NCBI GenBank assembly: GCA_023381535.1
Contig: JAMCSN010000277.1
Coordinates: 1 to 64,000 of the forward strand
Origin: Bacteroidota bacterium
Lineage (GTDB): Bacteria; Bacteroidota; Ignavibacteria; Ignavibacteriales; Melioribacteraceae
Direction of reading: 5' to 3'
Length of the DNA: 64,000 bases
Shown here: positions 7,118 through 16,461 of the stretch, piece after piece
How the letters are laid out: every line of letters begins with the position of its first letter
Numbering within the stretch: position 1 is the first letter of the stretch
Program-made: the position numbers and the translations under genes
Notes under the pieces: model-generated
Told to the model about the DNA's origin: nothing
Databases searched by the model: none
The model's input: only the letters and a program-made list of their open reading frames with translations

Positions 7118-9716
7118 TGACTTTCTTCTTCAGTTCATTCAACTTGTTCAGCGCTTCAAGCGGAGTCAGTTTATCAATCGCGAGATCGGAAATTTGTTTT
7201 CGCAATTCATCGTCTTTCATTTCAAACAGACTGATTTGAAAATCGTCCTGCTGTTTTAGCTTTGCCAGTTTCGCTTTTTTGATTTCGTACGGAGTTAATT
7301 CTTTGCTTTCAAGATTCGTGAGAATCTCTTTGGCGCGACTAGTAACAAAAAGCGGCAGTCCCGCCATCTGTGCCACTTGAATACCGTAACTGTGATCGGC
7401 ACCACCGGCGGAAACCTTGTGCAAAAATATCACTTTATCGCCATACTCGCGCACTTCAACTTTAAAATTTTTGATGCGCGGAAAAATTGTTGCCATCTCA
7501 TTCAGCTCGTGGTAATGAGTTGCGAACAAAGTTTTAGCCGGAAGGTTCGGATACTCATGCAAGTATTCCGTGATTGCCCACGCAATGGAAATTCCGTCGA
7601 ATGTGCTTGTGCCGCGTCCTACCTCGTCTAACAAAATCAAACTTCTGCTTGTCGCATTGTTCAAAATATTTGCCGTCTCTTGCATCTCAACAAGAAATGT
7701 TGACTCACCGGCAGAAATGTTATCGCTAGCACCGACACGCGTGAATATTCTATCGACAAGACCGATGCTTGCAGATGTAGCCGGAACAAACGAACCGATC
7801 TGCGCCATCAGAACGATGAGACCGACTTGGCGAAGATAAACCGATTTGCCCGCCATGTTCGGTCCTGTTAAAATAATTATCTGTTCGTCCGCCGATGAAA
7901 GTTTGCAGCTGTTCGGAGTAAATTTTTCTCCGGGCGGAAGAATTCTTTCAACGACCGGATGACGACCGTCAACAATTTCGATTGTGTCGGTGTCGTTTAA
8001 TTCGGGACGAACATATTTATATTCTTCGGCGCACTCGGCAAACGATTGATAGCAATCAAGCATGGCAATCAATCGTGCGTTCTCTTGAATGGCTTCGGCT
8101 TCGGCAGCAACCGTGGTGCGGACTTGATCGAAAAGCTGAAACTCAAGATTGGCGATGTTTTCCTGAGCATTTAAAATTTTGTCTTCGTATTCTTTTAATT
8201 CCGGCGTTATGAAGCGCTCGCCGTTCACAAGAGTTTGTTTGCGAATGTAATTTTCCGGCGCCTTGTCTTTGTTGGCATTGCTGATCTCGATGTAGTAGCC
8301 GAACACTTTGTTGTAACTGACTTTTAACGACGAAATTTTTGTTCTCTCGCGTTCGGTCTTTTGAAGATCTGCAATCCAATCTTTCGCGTTTGTGGAAAGG
8401 TTTCTCAGTTCATCAAGTTCAGCGTTGTATCCGTTGCGGATAACACCGCCGTCGGAAATTGCAAGCGGGGGATCGTCGGTTATTGATCGCTCGATAACTT
8501 CAACAATGCCGGTCAGTGAATTCAACTTTTGATTGATGGTTGTGAGTGTATCAATTGAAGTTTGATCGAGAAGTTGTTTGATCAGCGGAATTTTTTTAAG
8601 TGATGTTTTCAGATTTAACAACTCGCGGGGATTTACCCTGCCCGTGCAGATTTTTGACGTTAACCGTTCTAAGTCGCCAATCTCTTTAAGTTCGTTCTGT
8701 AAATTTCTTCTGAGAGTTTTATTTTGAAGAAGCGCTTCAATCGATTCCTGACGTTTGATAATCGGTTCTAATTTTCTGAGCGGTGCCGAAATCCATTTCT
8801 TTAGCATTCTTCCGCCCATCGATGTGCCGGTTTTATCAAGGATGGAAATCAACGAGCCCTCGCGTTCACCTTCTTGCATCGTGAACATGATTTCAAGGTT
8901 TCGCTTCGTTGAATAATCAAGCAGCATATAATCCGACGGATTGTGCCGAGCGATTTTGTTTATGTGCGTTAGATTTGCTTTCTGAGTCTCGCGTAAATAA
9001 TTTAGCGCAGCGCCGGCAGAACAAATTGCGGCGTGAAATGTTTCAATGCCGAATCCCTTTAAAGTTTTTGTGTTGAAGTGATTCATCAAAAGTTCTGAAC
9101 TGTAATCGAAATTGAAAATCCAGTCATCAATTTTTGTGATACGGCATGACGGGACAGACTTCTGAATGATCGGTTCAAGCTCTTGTTTCAATTTCTTCGG
9201 TATCAAAACTTCGGACGGATTTATTGAACCGAGCTGCTGCGCAATTTCCGATCGGTTGATTTCGTAAGTGGAAAATTCGCCGGTGGAGATATCGCAGAAA
9301 GAAATTCCGGCAATATCTTCTTCAACATAAATTGAAAGAAGATAATTATTTTTTTTGTGGTCAAGAAGTTTATCGGAAATTGCGACACCGGGAGTGACGA
9401 CCTCAATTACATCGCGCTTAACTATTCCTTTTGCAAACTTGGGATTCTCCATCTGCTCGCACACAGCCACGCGGTAACCGGCGCGCACAAGTTTCGGCAA
9501 ATAATTATCGATAGCATGATGCGGAAAACCGGCGAGTGGAACGTCTTCGGCAGCACCGTTGGCACGTTTGGTCAAAGTAATTCCAAGAACTTTCGATGCA
9601 ATCTTTGCATCTTCTTCGAAAGTCTCAAAAAAATCTCCCATACGGAAAAGCAAAATTGTATCCGGGTAACTTTCTTTGATCTTGGAATATTGCGCCATTA
9701 AAGGAGTTAGTGCCAT
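7092..9716 (-). CDS. mutS: DNA mismatch repair protein MutS
   Basis: MutS recognises base mismatches and small loops and recruits MutL. The 874-residue protein shows the domain order of bacterial MutS. The mismatch-binding domain carries the F-x-E motif (RMGDFFETFEEDA, about residues 25-37). Connector, lever and clamp domains follow. The ABC-type ATPase has Walker A (GPNMAGKS), Walker B (LLDEVGRGTST) and the FATHYHEL switch. The length is normal, no lesion is seen, and ATG 9716 is the first codon of the conserved MALTPLMAQY start. Confidence 0.97.
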   Translation of the reverse strand: MALTPLMAQYSKIKESYPDTILLFRMGDFFETFEEDAKIASKVLGITLTKRANGAAEDVPLAGFPHHAIDNYLPKLVRAGYRVAVCEQMENPKFAKGIVKRDVIEVVTPGVAISDKLLDHKKNNYLLSIYVEEDIAGISFCDISTGEFSTYEINRSEIAQQLGSINPSEVLIPKKLKQELEPIIQKSVPSCRITKIDDWIFNFDYSSELLMNHFNTKTLKGFGIETFHAAICSAGAALNYLRETQKANLTHINKIARHNPSDYMLLDYSTKRNLEIMFTMQEGEREGSLISILDKTGTSMGGRMLKKWISAPLRKLEPIIKRQESIEALLQNKTLRRNLQNELKEIGDLERLTSKICTGRVNPRELLNLKTSLKKIPLIKQLLDQTSIDTLTTINQKLNSLTGIVEVIERSITDDPPLAISDGGVIRNGYNAELDELRNLSTNAKDWIADLQKTERERTKISSLKVSYNKVFGYYIEISNANKDKAPENYIRKQTLVNGERFITPELKEYEDKILNAQENIANLEFQLFDQVRTTVAAEAEAIQENARLIAMLDCYQSFAECAEEYKYVRPELNDTDTIEIVDGRHPVVERILPPGEKFTPNSCKLSSADEQIIILTGPNMAGKSVYLRQVGLIVLMAQIGSFVPATSASIGLVDRIFTRVGASDNISAGESTFLVEMQETANILNNATSRSLILLDEVGRGTSTFDGISIAWAITEYLHEYPNLPAKTLFATHYHELNEMATIFPRIKNFKVEVREYGDKVIFLHKVSAGGADHSYGIQVAQMAGLPLFVTSRAKEILTNLESKELTPYEIKKAKLAKLKQQDDFQISLFEMKDDELRKQISDLAIDKLTPLEALNKLNELKKKVNEKKDQSQ

Positions 9717-9863
9717 AGTGCCGTTTTAATTTTGTGCTAAAAATAGTTGAATGATGTGTGAGAATCAAAATAACCGCCGGCTTTGTTGAACAACTCTCTT
9801 CTTATTTAATGATAAGGTGCAATTGATTATATTAAGATCAAAATTTTGCGAGAGGGGACAACT

Positions 9864-11498
9864 GTGAAAAAACTTTACTTTGGTGATTGTCTGGATGTTT
9901 TAAAAGAATTATACAGAGAACACCCACAAGGCTTCATCGATTTAATTTATATCGATCCGCCTTTTAATTCGAAGAGAGATTACAATATTCTTTTCGAGGA
10001 TATCGACTTAAAGGATGTGAAAGCGCAAAAGGAAGCGTTCGCTGATACATGGAGTAACGTTTCCTATCTAGATACACTTGAAGAAATCAAAGAACTTAAC
10101 CTCGATCTTTATAAATTACTCAAGACACTCGATGAAATTAATATTTCTCAAAGTGCGGTATCATATTTGACCACGATGGCAATCCGTATTTATTACATAC
10201 ATAAAGTCTTGAAAGAAACCGGCAGTTTCTATCTTCATTGTGATCCGACGATGAGTCATTATCTAAAAATGGTTTGTGATTCAATTTTCGGAGTGAAAAA
10301 CTATAGGAACGAAATAAGTTGGAGACGGTCAAATCCCAAAAGTCATTCTATCAATAATATACCAAACTGTAGAGATGTTATTCTCAGGTATACAATGAGC
10401 GATAAATTTACTTTTAATAAAATATTTATGCCTCTGGATGATATCTATGTTGAGAAAGCATATAAGTATGTTGACAAAGATGGCAGAAGGTACAGATTGT
10501 TGCCACTTCTTAATCCCAATGATAATCGACCAAATTTGACTTATGAATTTTTGGGAGTTACCAGAGTGTGGCGCTGGACTAAAGATAGAATGAAGAAAGC
10601 TTATGCGGAAGGTTTGGTTGTTCAATTAAAAAAAGGAGCAGTCCCTCAGTACAAAAAATATCTCGATGATTCCCAAGGGAGGTTGATTACCAATGATTGG
10701 AACGATATAGAACAAGCTTCTGGAAATGAATCGCTTGGCTATCCAACTCAAAAGCCGGAAGCATTGCTGGAACGGATATTAAAAACTTCTTCCAATCCAA
10801 AAGATCTGGTTGCTGATTTCTTTTGTGGTTGCGGGACAACAATTTCGGCAGCGGAAACATTGAAAAGAAGTTGGATCGGCGCTGATATTTCGCATTTGGC
10901 AATCAAACTTATCATTGACCGGGTAACCAAATCTAAACCAGAACATCGTGCAAAAAAGTTAAAAGAAGAAATTGAGATCGCTGGATTTCCACGGGATATT
11001 GCTTCAGCTCGTGAATTAGCAAGTAATGTTAGAAAGGGAAGATTTGGTTTTCAAGAATGGATTGTAGAGGTCATGTTAGGAGGCGTTTTGAATCCTAAAC
11101 TGACCGCCGACGGAGGATGGGATGGTCATATTGCGTTTGAAAAAATGGCTGAAAAGAAAAAAGGCATTGTGTTGATTGAAGTCAAAAGCGGTAATGTTAA
11201 CGTCAAAAATATTCGCGAGTTTATACAAGTGGTTAACAAGAGAGAGGTGGACCTCGGTGTTTTTGTTTGTTTTGCCAGTTCAGTTACGCAACCGATGATT
11301 AAAGAAGCCAAACAACAAGGTCACTTTGATGAAAGCAACTACGGTAAACGCATCGACAAAATACAAATTATAACCGTCGAGGACCTGCTCGACGGAAAAG
11401 AAATAAACCTACCATTTGGATTATACAAAAAGAATACTTTTAACCATGTCTCAGAAAAAAAAGAAGAATACGGAATTCAAGAAGAAATTTTCAAGTAA
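9864..11498 (+). CDS. Adenine-specific DNA methyltransferase fused to an Mrr-like endonuclease domain
   Basis: I chose GTG 9864 (544 residues), which follows GAGAGGGGA at good spacing; TTG 9846 would give six more residues. Motif IV (DPPF, residues 31-34) precedes the AdoMet motif (DFFCGCGTT, about 317), the beta-class order of N6-adenine or N4-cytosine methyltransferases. The C-terminal 150 or so residues look like a PD-(D/E)xK nuclease: WDGH (Asp about 420) followed by IEVKSG (Glu about 439, Lys about 441). The protein could be a single-chain restriction-modification enzyme. No separate restriction or specificity gene lies beside it. The next gene follows after 9 bases. Confidence 0.85.
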   Translation: MKKLYFGDCLDVLKELYREHPQGFIDLIYIDPPFNSKRDYNILFEDIDLKDVKAQKEAFADTWSNVSYLDTLEEIKELNLDLYKLLKTLDEINISQSAVSYLTTMAIRIYYIHKVLKETGSFYLHCDPTMSHYLKMVCDSIFGVKNYRNEISWRRSNPKSHSINNIPNCRDVILRYTMSDKFTFNKIFMPLDDIYVEKAYKYVDKDGRRYRLLPLLNPNDNRPNLTYEFLGVTRVWRWTKDRMKKAYAEGLVVQLKKGAVPQYKKYLDDSQGRLITNDWNDIEQASGNESLGYPTQKPEALLERILKTSSNPKDLVADFFCGCGTTISAAETLKRSWIGADISHLAIKLIIDRVTKSKPEHRAKKLKEEIEIAGFPRDIASARELASNVRKGRFGFQEWIVEVMLGGVLNPKLTADGGWDGHIAFEKMAEKKKGIVLIEVKSGNVNVKNIREFIQVVNKREVDLGVFVCFASSVTQPMIKEAKQQGHFDESNYGKRIDKIQIITVEDLLDGKEINLPFGLYKKNTFNHVSEKKEEYGIQEEIFK

Positions 11499-11507
11499 GA
11501 ATCCATT

Positions 11508-14500
11508 ATGACAATACAGAAACAAAGTCAAACAAAAATAACCCTAAAGAATGTAGAATTCAGTTTTGGTGTGCAGTCTCCGAAATTTGAATTTCACATT
11601 GCCGGAAACGTTAGAAAAAAATATGAAGTCGATGAAGAACTTTTTTCGATCAACGGAAACATTGTGTTGGCGAATTTCAAAAGTGTGCGACGGTTTGTTC
11701 AGAAGTTAAATGCGAAGCGTGAGGCTAAAGAACGCGTTACGAACGGACAAGTTAACGCCGCCGGTTTGATAGACGAGATTTACCATTTTCTTTTCCGATT
11801 ATATGAAACGCATGTCAATCCCGGAGTTTTTGAAAAAGCCATTAATCATCTCAACCAGTCAGTCGGCGAAGAGAACACGCGCAAGGTTTTGTTCGAATTC
11901 GTCTCGCTCTTTCCGTCAACAGAAGTTTTTAAAGGTCACGTCAACACATTTGATTATCTGAATTCGTTTACTGCCGACCGTTCCAACACGCAGATTACAG
12001 TTGAAGAGCTGATACTTCTTCACATTGCAAATTTTAATCCGGCAAATAAAAAATTGATAGAGTTGTTTGACGAAAATTATTTCTCTGAAAAAGAACTTTA
12101 CAAACGTGTTTTGGTCGAGCTTGATTTATTCTTCCAATCGGAGAAAAAGTTTGGTCCGTACAACCAGGACATCTTTTCACTCTTCAAAACTCCGATATTA
12201 ACTCATCCCGAAAGCATTGAAGCTCAGCTTGATTTCATCCGCGAAAAATTTGGAATCCTTCTTGACGAAAAATTCTTGAAGCGATTGCTGAGCAGTAAAG
12301 ACTTGATGAAAGAAGATTCTGTTTTTGAAGGAACCGGAGGAGGCGGAGCGCCAACAATTGCACCTCAATACAAAGGCGGATTTGGCGATGCTGATTTTTT
12401 AATGCTTGGAAAGTCCGGTTACAAATACGCGCTCGACAGCACACGGGATTATGACGAGCCGGAACGGTTCACGCAAGATACCGATTGGATGCCGAGAGTT
12501 GTTGTACTTGCAAAGAACACTTACGTCTGGCTCGATCAACTTTCAAAAAAATACGGAAGACATATCAGAACTCTGGATCAAATACCGGACGAAGAGCTTG
12601 ATCAACTTGCACGATGGAATTTCAACGGACTATGGCTGATTGGAATCTGGGAACGAAGCAGCGCATCAAAAAGAATAAAACATATCATGGGAAATATTGA
12701 TGCCGTTTCGTCCGCTTATTCTCTATACGATTATCAAATAGCATGGGATCTCGGCGGCGAAGACGCTTACAACAATTTGAACGCGCGCGCTCAAGCGCGA
12801 GGCATTCGTCTTGCAAGCGACATGGTTCCAAATCATACCGGAATTTTTTCGAAGTGGGTTGTTGAACATCCCGAATATTTTATTCAATCTCCTTATCCGC
12901 CGTTCCCGAATTACAGTTTTACGGGTCCGAATCTTTCTGAAGATCCTTCAGTTCAATTGAGAATTGAAGACGGTTATTGGAGCAGAAGCGATGCTGCAGT
13001 TGTCTTTCAGCGAATAGATAATCGAACCGGCGAACATCGTTACATCTATCACGGTAACGACGGCACCAACATGCCGTGGAATGATACGGCGCAACTGAAC
13101 ATGATTCGTCAAGACGTACGTGAAGCGGTAATACAAAAAATATTTGACGTGGCGAGAAAGTTTTCTATCATCCGTTTTGATGCTGCGATGACTTTGACGA
13201 AGCGGCATTTCTCGCGTCTCTGGTATCCCGAGCCGGGACGCGGCGGCGACATACCTTCGCGTTCAGATTACGCAATGACGCGCGAGGAATTCGATCGTGT
13301 TTTTCCGGAAGAATTTTGGCGCGAAGTTGTTGATCGCATCAATTCCGAAATGCCTAACACTCTTTTACTTGCAGAAGCTTTCTGGCTAATGGAAGGTTAC
13401 TTTGTCCGCTCGCTCGGTATGCACCGCGTTTATAATTCAGCGTTCATGCACATGATGATGAAAGAAGAAAATGCAAAGTACCGCGACCTGATTTCCAACA
13501 CGCTTGAGTTCGAACCGGAAATTTTGAAACGGTACGTAAATTTTATGAGCAATCCCGACGAAGAAACCGCGATAAAACAATTCGGTACCGAGGACAAATA
13601 TTTCGGCGTGTGCACGCTGATGGTTACGTTGCCTGGTCTGCCAATGTTTGCGCACGGGCAAATAGAAGGTTACACTGAAAAATATGGGATGGAATATCAG
13701 CGGGCGTACTATCATGAAACACCGAATCAATGGCTGATTGACCGTCATGCACGAGAAATTTTCCCTTTGATGAAGAAGCGGTACCTATTCAGTCAAGTTA
13801 ACAACTTCTGGCTGTTCGATTTTTACGACGGCTATGGAAACTTAAACGAAAATGTTTATGCCTACACCAACAGCGAGCATGGTGAAAGGGCGTTGATATT
13901 TTTCAACAACAAGTATGAGCAGACTACAGGAAACATATTCCATTCATCCCAAAAACTTATCGGCAGCAACAATGATAAACGAATTGAAACCAGAACAATA
14001 GCAGAAGCGCTCGGCGTCAATCCATCATCAAAACATTATTACATTTTCCGCGAGCACATTTCTAATCTGGAGTATTTGAGATCCGGCAGCGATATCGCAC
14101 GCAACGGATTCTTCATTGAGCTCGGTGCATTCAAGTATCTCGTCTATCTGGATTGGCGTGAAGTGTACGATTCGGACGGCACATGGAAAAAGTTGTCGGA
14201 AAAACTTTCCGGCGGCGGCACTGCCAACATGGAGCGAGCGCGGCAAGAAATGCTTCTGGAACCGATCCATTCCGCATTTGAAAAAATGTTTGACGAAGAA
14301 TCTCTGGATGGTTTCATAAAAACATGTATTGTTGAAGAAACTGAGAAGAGTAAAAAAGACCAAATAAAATTCATTGAAAAAAAATATTCAAAACTGCTGA
14401 AAGCAGTGGTTAAACATTTTGATTTGAAAGCCGAGATTGAACCGGTGATCGAGTTGTTTGAAGAGCAGATTGTTTCCGTAAGAAAGTTAAATCGTTTGAT

Positions 14501-15176
14501 AGATGATAATTATGATCTCGAAAAAAATCCGGCGTTTGTTGCTGTGCACAAAGCAATTCGCGTTTCGCGAGATACGAACTACCATGAAAACTCAATCATC
14601 TTTATGCTGTGGTTGATCATTTCTACAATGAAAGGTTTGTTTGCCAAGAAGGGAAGTGTGAACCAGCAGAATTATGTCGAAGCGCTGCTTTTTGACACAC
14701 CTGTTAAAAAGATTTTGCAGAAATTTGGTAGAAGCGATCACGACATTTACCGCAGCATCAGCTTGCTTAACATTTTTCAACAGCAGCCGTCTGAAATACC
14801 GGATGTTTTCAAGAAAGAAAATAAAGTTCTTTCTCCGGTCGATCAAAGCGATTGCCCGCAAAACAGTTTCTTATCAATGTTGAACGATAAAAATGTGCAC
14901 AAGTATCTCGGTGTGAACCAATATGAAAACGTGTTGTACTTCAGCAAGGAGAATTTTGAAGAATTGCTCGAGTGGCTGTTCACATTATCCGGCTTATCGC
15001 TTATGAAAGCCGAAGGCAAACCAAAGAAGAAGAAAGATTACTTTGAAGAGAAAACCAAAGAGTTTGATCAAAGTTATCTGTGCTTCAAAAAACTTGTTGA
15101 TGTTTCAAAACAATCCGGTTACAAGATAGAACGGCTTAAAGATTTATTAGACGTAGGAAAGGACACATATAAATAA
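11508..15176 (+). CDS. Very large GH13 alpha-amylase-family protein
   Basis: The 1222-residue protein contains a GH13 catalytic barrel in roughly residues 290-880. Conserved region I is SDMVPNHTG (about 437-445), the nucleophile aspartate is in IIRFDAAM (about Asp558) and the acid/base is in LLAEAFW (about Glu623). It should act on alpha-glucans, but the exact reaction cannot be read from sequence. About 290 residues precede the barrel and 330 follow it; the tail is mostly helical and charged, and neither flank matches a carbohydrate-binding module I know. No signal peptide is evident, so it is probably cytoplasmic. It follows the methyltransferase gene by 9 bases. Confidence 0.85.
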   Translation: MTIQKQSQTKITLKNVEFSFGVQSPKFEFHIAGNVRKKYEVDEELFSINGNIVLANFKSVRRFVQKLNAKREAKERVTNGQVNAAGLIDEIYHFLFRLYETHVNPGVFEKAINHLNQSVGEENTRKVLFEFVSLFPSTEVFKGHVNTFDYLNSFTADRSNTQITVEELILLHIANFNPANKKLIELFDENYFSEKELYKRVLVELDLFFQSEKKFGPYNQDIFSLFKTPILTHPESIEAQLDFIREKFGILLDEKFLKRLLSSKDLMKEDSVFEGTGGGGAPTIAPQYKGGFGDADFLMLGKSGYKYALDSTRDYDEPERFTQDTDWMPRVVVLAKNTYVWLDQLSKKYGRHIRTLDQIPDEELDQLARWNFNGLWLIGIWERSSASKRIKHIMGNIDAVSSAYSLYDYQIAWDLGGEDAYNNLNARAQARGIRLASDMVPNHTGIFSKWVVEHPEYFIQSPYPPFPNYSFTGPNLSEDPSVQLRIEDGYWSRSDAAVVFQRIDNRTGEHRYIYHGNDGTNMPWNDTAQLNMIRQDVREAVIQKIFDVARKFSIIRFDAAMTLTKRHFSRLWYPEPGRGGDIPSRSDYAMTREEFDRVFPEEFWREVVDRINSEMPNTLLLAEAFWLMEGYFVRSLGMHRVYNSAFMHMMMKEENAKYRDLISNTLEFEPEILKRYVNFMSNPDEETAIKQFGTEDKYFGVCTLMVTLPGLPMFAHGQIEGYTEKYGMEYQRAYYHETPNQWLIDRHAREIFPLMKKRYLFSQVNNFWLFDFYDGYGNLNENVYAYTNSEHGERALIFFNNKYEQTTGNIFHSSQKLIGSNNDKRIETRTIAEALGVNPSSKHYYIFREHISNLEYLRSGSDIARNGFFIELGAFKYLVYLDWREVYDSDGTWKKLSEKLSGGGTANMERARQEMLLEPIHSAFEKMFDEESLDGFIKTCIVEETEKSKKDQIKFIEKKYSKLLKAVVKHFDLKAEIEPVIELFEEQIVSVRKLNRLIDDNYDLEKNPAFVAVHKAIRVSRDTNYHENSIIFMLWLIISTMKGLFAKKGSVNQQNYVEALLFDTPVKKILQKFGRSDHDIYRSISLLNIFQQQPSEIPDVFKKENKVLSPVDQSDCPQNSFLSMLNDKNVHKYLGVNQYENVLYFSKENFEELLEWLFTLSGLSLMKAEGKPKKKKDYFEEKTKEFDQSYLCFKKLVDVSKQSGYKIERLKDLLDVGKDTYK

Positions 15177-15442
15177 TTTATGGGTAGGGATGTTCAATCT
15201 CCCTCGACGGGTTGAACATCCTACAGCTGAAAGAGAAATTAACTGACTTAAAATTATAGAGGGAAAAGTTGGCGGGGTTTAATAAAAATAAAATTCAAGA
15301 ATGCATCAAAGAAAATTGAATCATTAGATGAGATCACCTACAACTTTGGCAAAGCTTCATAGTAATACATTTCTTTTTTGGTAATACTACACTGCTTACA
15401 CAAACAGAATTGCTGAAGGGGGTAACGTATTTAAAATAGAAT
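15177..15442. other. Gene-free stretch after the GH13 gene
   Basis: No open gene is supported here. The only structure is the palindrome at 15184-15224. The rest is AT-rich and merges into the DUF2442 remnant. Confidence 0.5.
15184..15224. repeat. GTAGG...CCTAC palindromic element (copy a)
   Basis: GTAGG, then ATGTTCAA, pairs with TTGAACAT and CCTAC around a 15-base loop (41 bases in all). It lies 8 bases after the GH13 stop codon and could act as a weak terminator or mRNA stabiliser. Its GTAGG/CCTAC ends match two 27-bp palindromes at 29123-29149 and 29425-29451. Confidence 0.6.
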
Positions 15443-15625
15443 CTACACAGGTATCCAAAACTAAAAAATGCCACAGTAGAACAAATTGAGAATTGTCATT
15501 TCATCTTTAGAAAAACCGGCATTGAATGGCCGGGACTTGATTATCATCTAAGTATTGAAGCAATGATAGAAGGTGGGAAAAGGAAGATTCAAAGTAGAAA
15601 AAAGGTAAGTCACGCTACGCAATAA
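15443..15625 (+). pseudogene. DUF2442 gene remnant
   Basis: Reading from about 15449 gives RYPKLKNATVEQIE, then TGIEWPGLDYHLSIEAMIEG, ending at TAA 15623-15625. This is the C-terminal half of a DUF2442 protein (RxPxLxxATxEQ... then IxWPxLDxDxSxExLL). An in-frame TAG at 15437 cuts it off from any start, and the N-terminal half is not recognisable upstream. DUF2442 genes commonly pair with DUF4160 genes in toxin-antitoxin-like loci, but no partner remains here. Confidence 0.7.
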
Positions 15626-15926
15626 CTATACTTTCCTTCTCAACTTCTTTTATAAAATCATTTCCAGATAAATAATCTCTCGTTGGATAAGGATGAGTTT
15701 CTATTATTGGATACTTGATATTAACTTTAGAATAGAGCTTTAGATTTTCAAAAACATTATCTGTAAACTGATCCGAAATAAGAAGTAAATCAATATCGGA
15801 ATATTCATAAGCATTTTCTTTCGCATATGAACCGAATAAAAATACTTTGTAAAACGAAAGTCCTCTTGAACGGCATTCACTTACAAAATCGGTCGCTGTT
15901 TTTATTGCACTTTCTCTTGGAGCCAT
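15615..15926 (-). CDS. MNT-type minimal nucleotidyltransferase (antitoxin of a HEPN/MNT pair)
   Basis: The 103-residue protein has the polymerase-beta nucleotidyltransferase signature GS-x10-DxD (Gly32-Ser33, Asp44, Asp46 in FGSYAKENAYEYSDIDL). In the HEPN/MNT family the MNT partner antagonises the HEPN RNase, and in characterised cases it AMPylates it. The third catalytic acid is not obvious. The start overlaps the end of the HEPN gene by 25 bases. Confidence 0.85.
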   Translation of the reverse strand: MAPRESAIKTATDFVSECRSRGLSFYKVFLFGSYAKENAYEYSDIDLLLISDQFTDNVFENLKLYSKVNIKYPIIETHPYPTRDYLSGNDFIKEVEKESIVIA

Positions 15927-16297
15927 AGCTTAATCTCTTTTGTTTTAGCTATCATTTCATGAGTAAAATCATAATTACAAATCTGCTGCATTTTTGTTAT
16001 GTATTCAGGGTATCTTCCCTCTAATTGGAAGCGATTCAAATTAAGTAAAAATTCATTTTGCTCATCAGATAATGGTAGAGGTGTTTGGGATAAAAGAAAA
16101 TTGAGATTATGTGTCTTCGGGGGAATATTTGTCTGATTGTACTTTATCCACAATGCTTTACATATTTTTTCAATAACAAGATGTGCAAAAAACAAAGATT
16201 GGAGATTTTTCTTCCCTTTTAATAAAGCATCAACTGCTTCCCAATCGTCTTCGGCTTGAATTAACCAATATCGGATATGTTCTTCTTTGCTTTTCAT
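15902..16297 (-). CDS. HEPN-domain protein (toxin partner of a HEPN/MNT pair)
   Basis: The 131-residue helical protein has HEPN features: a WLIQAEDDWEAVDALL helix, FFAHLVIEKICKALWIKY in helix 2, and PPKTHNL before the third helix. HEPN proteins in such pairs are typically RNases, but the classical R-x4-6-H motif is not clearly present, so activity is uncertain. It lies upstream of and overlaps the MNT gene, and both are on the minus strand. Confidence 0.85.
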   Translation of the reverse strand: MKSKEEHIRYWLIQAEDDWEAVDALLKGKKNLQSLFFAHLVIEKICKALWIKYNQTNIPPKTHNLNFLLSQTPLPLSDEQNEFLLNLNRFQLEGRYPEYITKMQQICNYDFTHEMIAKTKEIKLWLQEKVQ

Positions 16298-16461
16298 CTG
16301 TTATAAAATTAATGATAATTTTTTTATGAAGCTATTTTTAGCTATGCGGGCTTTTGGGGAATAGGGCATTAATAAAAAAAGAGCTAAGAGTTTTAACTCT
16401 CAACTCAACTATTGAAAATGAGGATTTGCTTTTCAACATAAAAGACAGCCTCTACCATAAA

